In this document: positions 62,218-64,000 of the stretch, one piece after another
How positions within the stretch are numbered: position 1 is the stretch's first letter
Layout of the letters: the number at the start of each line of letters is the position of its first letter
Source: RDXT01 sp033762375
GTDB taxonomy: Bacteria > Bacteroidota > Bacteroidia > J057
NCBI GenBank assembly: GCA_033762375.1
Contig: JANRLQ010000097.1
Location: forward strand, 1 to 64,000
Reading direction: 5' to 3'
Length of the DNA stretch: 64,000 nucleotides
Program-made: the position numbers and the translations under genes
The notes under the pieces: model-generated
Databases searched by the model: none
What the model saw: only the letters and a program-made list of their open reading frames with translations
Told to the model about the DNA's origin: nothing

Positions 62218-63896
62218 CATCGGTTGCAGCCACTCCGCTCAGGAATCACCGCCTGCTGACCTCCTGGTTTGTCCCGGCGACCCTGCTGGCCATTGCGGTA
62301 TGTATCCCGCTCATCGTGGTATTGTGGGGGATTCTGGTACCGCGTGCAGAAGCTGATACGGGTACCTTCTGGCAGATGGCGGGCCCCTATGCCTGGAATA
62401 CCGCCCAGCTGCTGCTGTTTTCAGGCGGGATGGCCCTGCTGATGGGGGTACCTTCAGCCTGGATCATCGCGACGACGACCTTTACCGGCAGGCGCCTCCT
62501 GGCCTGGCTCCTGGTCTTGCCCCTGGCCATGCCCGCCTACATAGCGGCTTATGCGTGGGTAGGACTGTTTGACCTGACGGGGCCTGTCCTGAAAATAGCC
62601 CGCTGGATTGACCCTGCCAGTACCTGGCATCCTGATGTGATGCATCTGCCCATGTTGTCATTAATTTTGGCGGGGTGTCTGTACCCATACGTGTACCTGG
62701 TGAGCCGGGGAGCGTTTATGCGTCAGTCAGCGTCAGTATGGGACGCGGCCCGGATGCTGGGCCACTCACGGCTTCAGACTTTTTTTTCGGTCTCACTTCC
62801 GCTGGCCCGCCCGGCCATCGCAGGCGGGGTGACCCTGGTCATGATGGAGATTCTCAATGACTATGGAGCGGCCCGGTATTTTGGGGTGAATACCTTTACG
62901 ACCGGTATTTTCAGGGAGTGGATGGGGCGCAACAACCTGGTGGGTGCCTTCAGGCTCTCAGGCTTATTGCTGGTGGTCGTATTTGGACTGGTGACCTGGG
63001 AGCGCATCCAGCGCGGACGTGCGCAGGTGAGTATGTCCAGTGCCAACAGCCGTACGGCACCCCGTACTCCGCTGGGACCCGGCCTGACGACCCTCGCATG
63101 GGTAGTGTGCCTGATACCGGTGTTGTGTGGATTTGGATTACCCCTCGCTCAACTCCTGATCTGGGCGGCAGGCTCTATCCGCACAGTCTGGGATGAGCGG
63201 TTTATGGAACTGGTGCTGCATAGTGTATGGCTGGCCGGCAGTGCTGCCCTAATCTGTACCACGGCAGCGATCCTCCTGGCCAGTTATCGCCGGTGGGCAG
63301 GCGAAAAAGCTGCCGACAACCTCGTGCGCCTGGCTGTGCTGGGATATGCAGTGCCCGGTGCGGTGATTGCGGCCGGTGTTTATACCCCGATGACAGGCCT
63401 GAATACCTGGCTCAACACCTGGCTGACACCGGTCCTGGGCTATGATCCGGGCCTTTTTCTGGTCAATGGGTTTGTGGTGCTGTTGTTTGCCTACCTGGTC
63501 CGTTTTCTTTCGGTAGGGTTTCAGCCCGTGCAAGCCGGGTGGGAGAAGACCCCTGTATCCTTTGATGACTCGGCCCGGCTCCTGGGGCGCAACCGGCGGC
63601 AGATCTTGTTTCAGGTACTATTTCCCCTGGGCAAAACCAGCATCCTCACCGCTTTTCTGATGGTGTTTGTGGATGTGATCAAGGAGTTGCCCCTGACGAT
63701 GATCCTGCGCCCGTTTAATGTAGATACCCTGGCGACCCAGACCTATGCCTGGGCAGATGACGAACGCCTGGCCTCAGCGGCAGTCCCGGCGCTGCTCATC
63801 CTCTGTGTGAGCCTGATTCCGGTCATCTGGCTCAACCGCCTGATCGAAGGACCGCGCCCTGTGGCGGACATCACGGCTCATAACACAAATGGCTGA
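62214..63896 (+). CDS. Fe(III) ABC transporter permease (FbpB-type, fused halves)
   Basis: 560 residues and twelve membrane segments in two homologous halves, as in FbpB/FutB. Each half has the cytoplasmic EAA loop that docks the ATPase: VWDAARMLGHSRLQTFFSVS with LPLARPAIAGG, and FDDSARLLGRNRRQILFQVL with FPLGKTSILTA. The C-terminal half ends with FVDVIKELPLTMILRPFNVD, typical of this family. The start overlaps the binding-protein stop. The gene for the ATPase (FbpC) does not follow; the next gene runs the other way. Confidence 0.96.
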   Translation: MTSVAATPLRNHRLLTSWFVPATLLAIAVCIPLIVVLWGILVPRAEADTGTFWQMAGPYAWNTAQLLLFSGGMALLMGVPSAWIIATTTFTGRRLLAWLLVLPLAMPAYIAAYAWVGLFDLTGPVLKIARWIDPASTWHPDVMHLPMLSLILAGCLYPYVYLVSRGAFMRQSASVWDAARMLGHSRLQTFFSVSLPLARPAIAGGVTLVMMEILNDYGAARYFGVNTFTTGIFREWMGRNNLVGAFRLSGLLLVVVFGLVTWERIQRGRAQVSMSSANSRTAPRTPLGPGLTTLAWVVCLIPVLCGFGLPLAQLLIWAAGSIRTVWDERFMELVLHSVWLAGSAALICTTAAILLASYRRWAGEKAADNLVRLAVLGYAVPGAVIAAGVYTPMTGLNTWLNTWLTPVLGYDPGLFLVNGFVVLLFAYLVRFLSVGFQPVQAGWEKTPVSFDDSARLLGRNRRQILFQVLFPLGKTSILTAFLMVFVDVIKELPLTMILRPFNVDTLATQTYAWADDERLASAAVPALLILCVSLIPVIWLNRLIEGPRPVADITAHNTNG

Positions 63897-63915
63897 CCTC
63901 CTGAGAGGCCAGCCA
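63890..63915. terminator. Hairpin at the end of the iron transport operon
   Basis: TGGCTG-A-CCTC pairs with GAGG-C-CAGCCA around a CTGA loop (one A/C mismatch). It overlaps the permease stop codon and lies between convergent coding ends, with no strong T-run on either side. Confidence 0.5.
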
Positions 63916-63941
63916 CCTGCGGTTCCGCTTATGATATCGGG

Positions 63942-64000
63942 TCAGGCATTGTCGGGTGCCACAAGAGAGTCCTGCTCAAACCGCAACAGTCCCCCCCGCT
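63942..64000 (-). CDS. 3' end of an opposing gene, cut by the window edge
   Basis: On the minus strand the last 59 bases read as an open frame ending in a TGA at 63944-63942, with C-terminal residues RGGLLRFEQDSLVAPDNA. The residue pattern looks like real coding sequence, and a hairpin follows on this strand, but too little is present to name the protein. If correct, it shows that the iron transport operon ends with the permease. Confidence 0.45.
   Translation of the reverse strand, partial: RGGLLRFEQDSLVAPDNA

Noticed and set aside
1..64000. rRNA, tRNA, insertion sequences, prophage or integrated element
   Set aside because: No such genes, terminal repeats or integrase-like proteins were found in reading both strands; short tRNA-like structures cannot be fully excluded without a covariance search.

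Overview
This window looks like chromosomal DNA from a fairly GC-rich member of the Bacteroidota, most likely near the Saprospiria/Lewinella side of the phylum. That placement is inferred from gene content only. Phylum markers visible here are type IX secretion C-terminal sorting domains (27591-30965 and 48500-51325), GEVEDYC modules, a GWxTD-domain protein, DUF2911, DUF3127, a WbqC-like protein, an OMP_b-brl_3 type TonB-dependent receptor, and promoter boxes of the form TAnnTTTG. Convincing Shine-Dalgarno sequences are mostly missing, as is usual for the phylum. I see no rRNA, tRNA, insertion sequence, integrase, phage gene or CRISPR array. The region reads as ordinary core/accessory chromosome.

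Layout. 1-500: gene-free DNA with several inverted repeats, including a perfect 30-bp palindrome. 526-2611: a secreted DRGH nuclease faces, tail to tail, a NuiA-type nuclease inhibitor that sits directly behind a class I methyltransferase. 2674-11521: a leftward envelope block with a 1,850-residue alpha-2-macroglobulin, a membrane protein with an M15-like zinc-site pattern, an LpxL-type acyltransferase and a GWxTD protein. 11615-16000: WbqC-like protein, ArsR-type regulator, ribBA coupled to a GT-C-like membrane protein, and a glycine-rich RRM protein. 16368-23079: thioredoxin-SPOR-like protein, DUF2911 pair, and TamB. 23170-24202: a lipoprotein gene broken at a homopolymer, then a roughly 95-bp tandem repeat.

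24203-36097: a large secreted beta-propeller protein, a T9SS subtilase, an AsmA-like protein and an unrecognised exported protein. 36098-43080: recG with an overlapping NeuD-like acyltransferase, an SH3b lipoprotein, a TlpA-like protein, xseA-xseB with a DUF3127 protein whose tail resembles that of SSB, and a single-domain response regulator. 43175-52094: MFS transporter, TonB-dependent receptor, marC-coaX, a T9SS BNR-repeat protein and a universal stress protein. 52226-60885: glutamate dehydrogenase, ThpR, ATP-grasp enzyme, leucyl aminopeptidase, CBM48-esterase, M61 peptidase and an RRM protein with an acidic tail. 61159-63896: Fe(III) ABC transporter binding protein and fused permease. The 3' end of an opposing gene runs off the right edge.

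Functional themes are envelope biogenesis (TamB, AsmA, LpxL, GWxTD, A2M), peptide and nucleic-acid scavenging (subtilase, M17, M61, nuclease), DNA repair (RecG, ExoVII) and iron uptake. The most distinctive observation is the nuclease/NuiA pair. The next most useful is the single-base lesion in the 23170-23705 lipoprotein gene.
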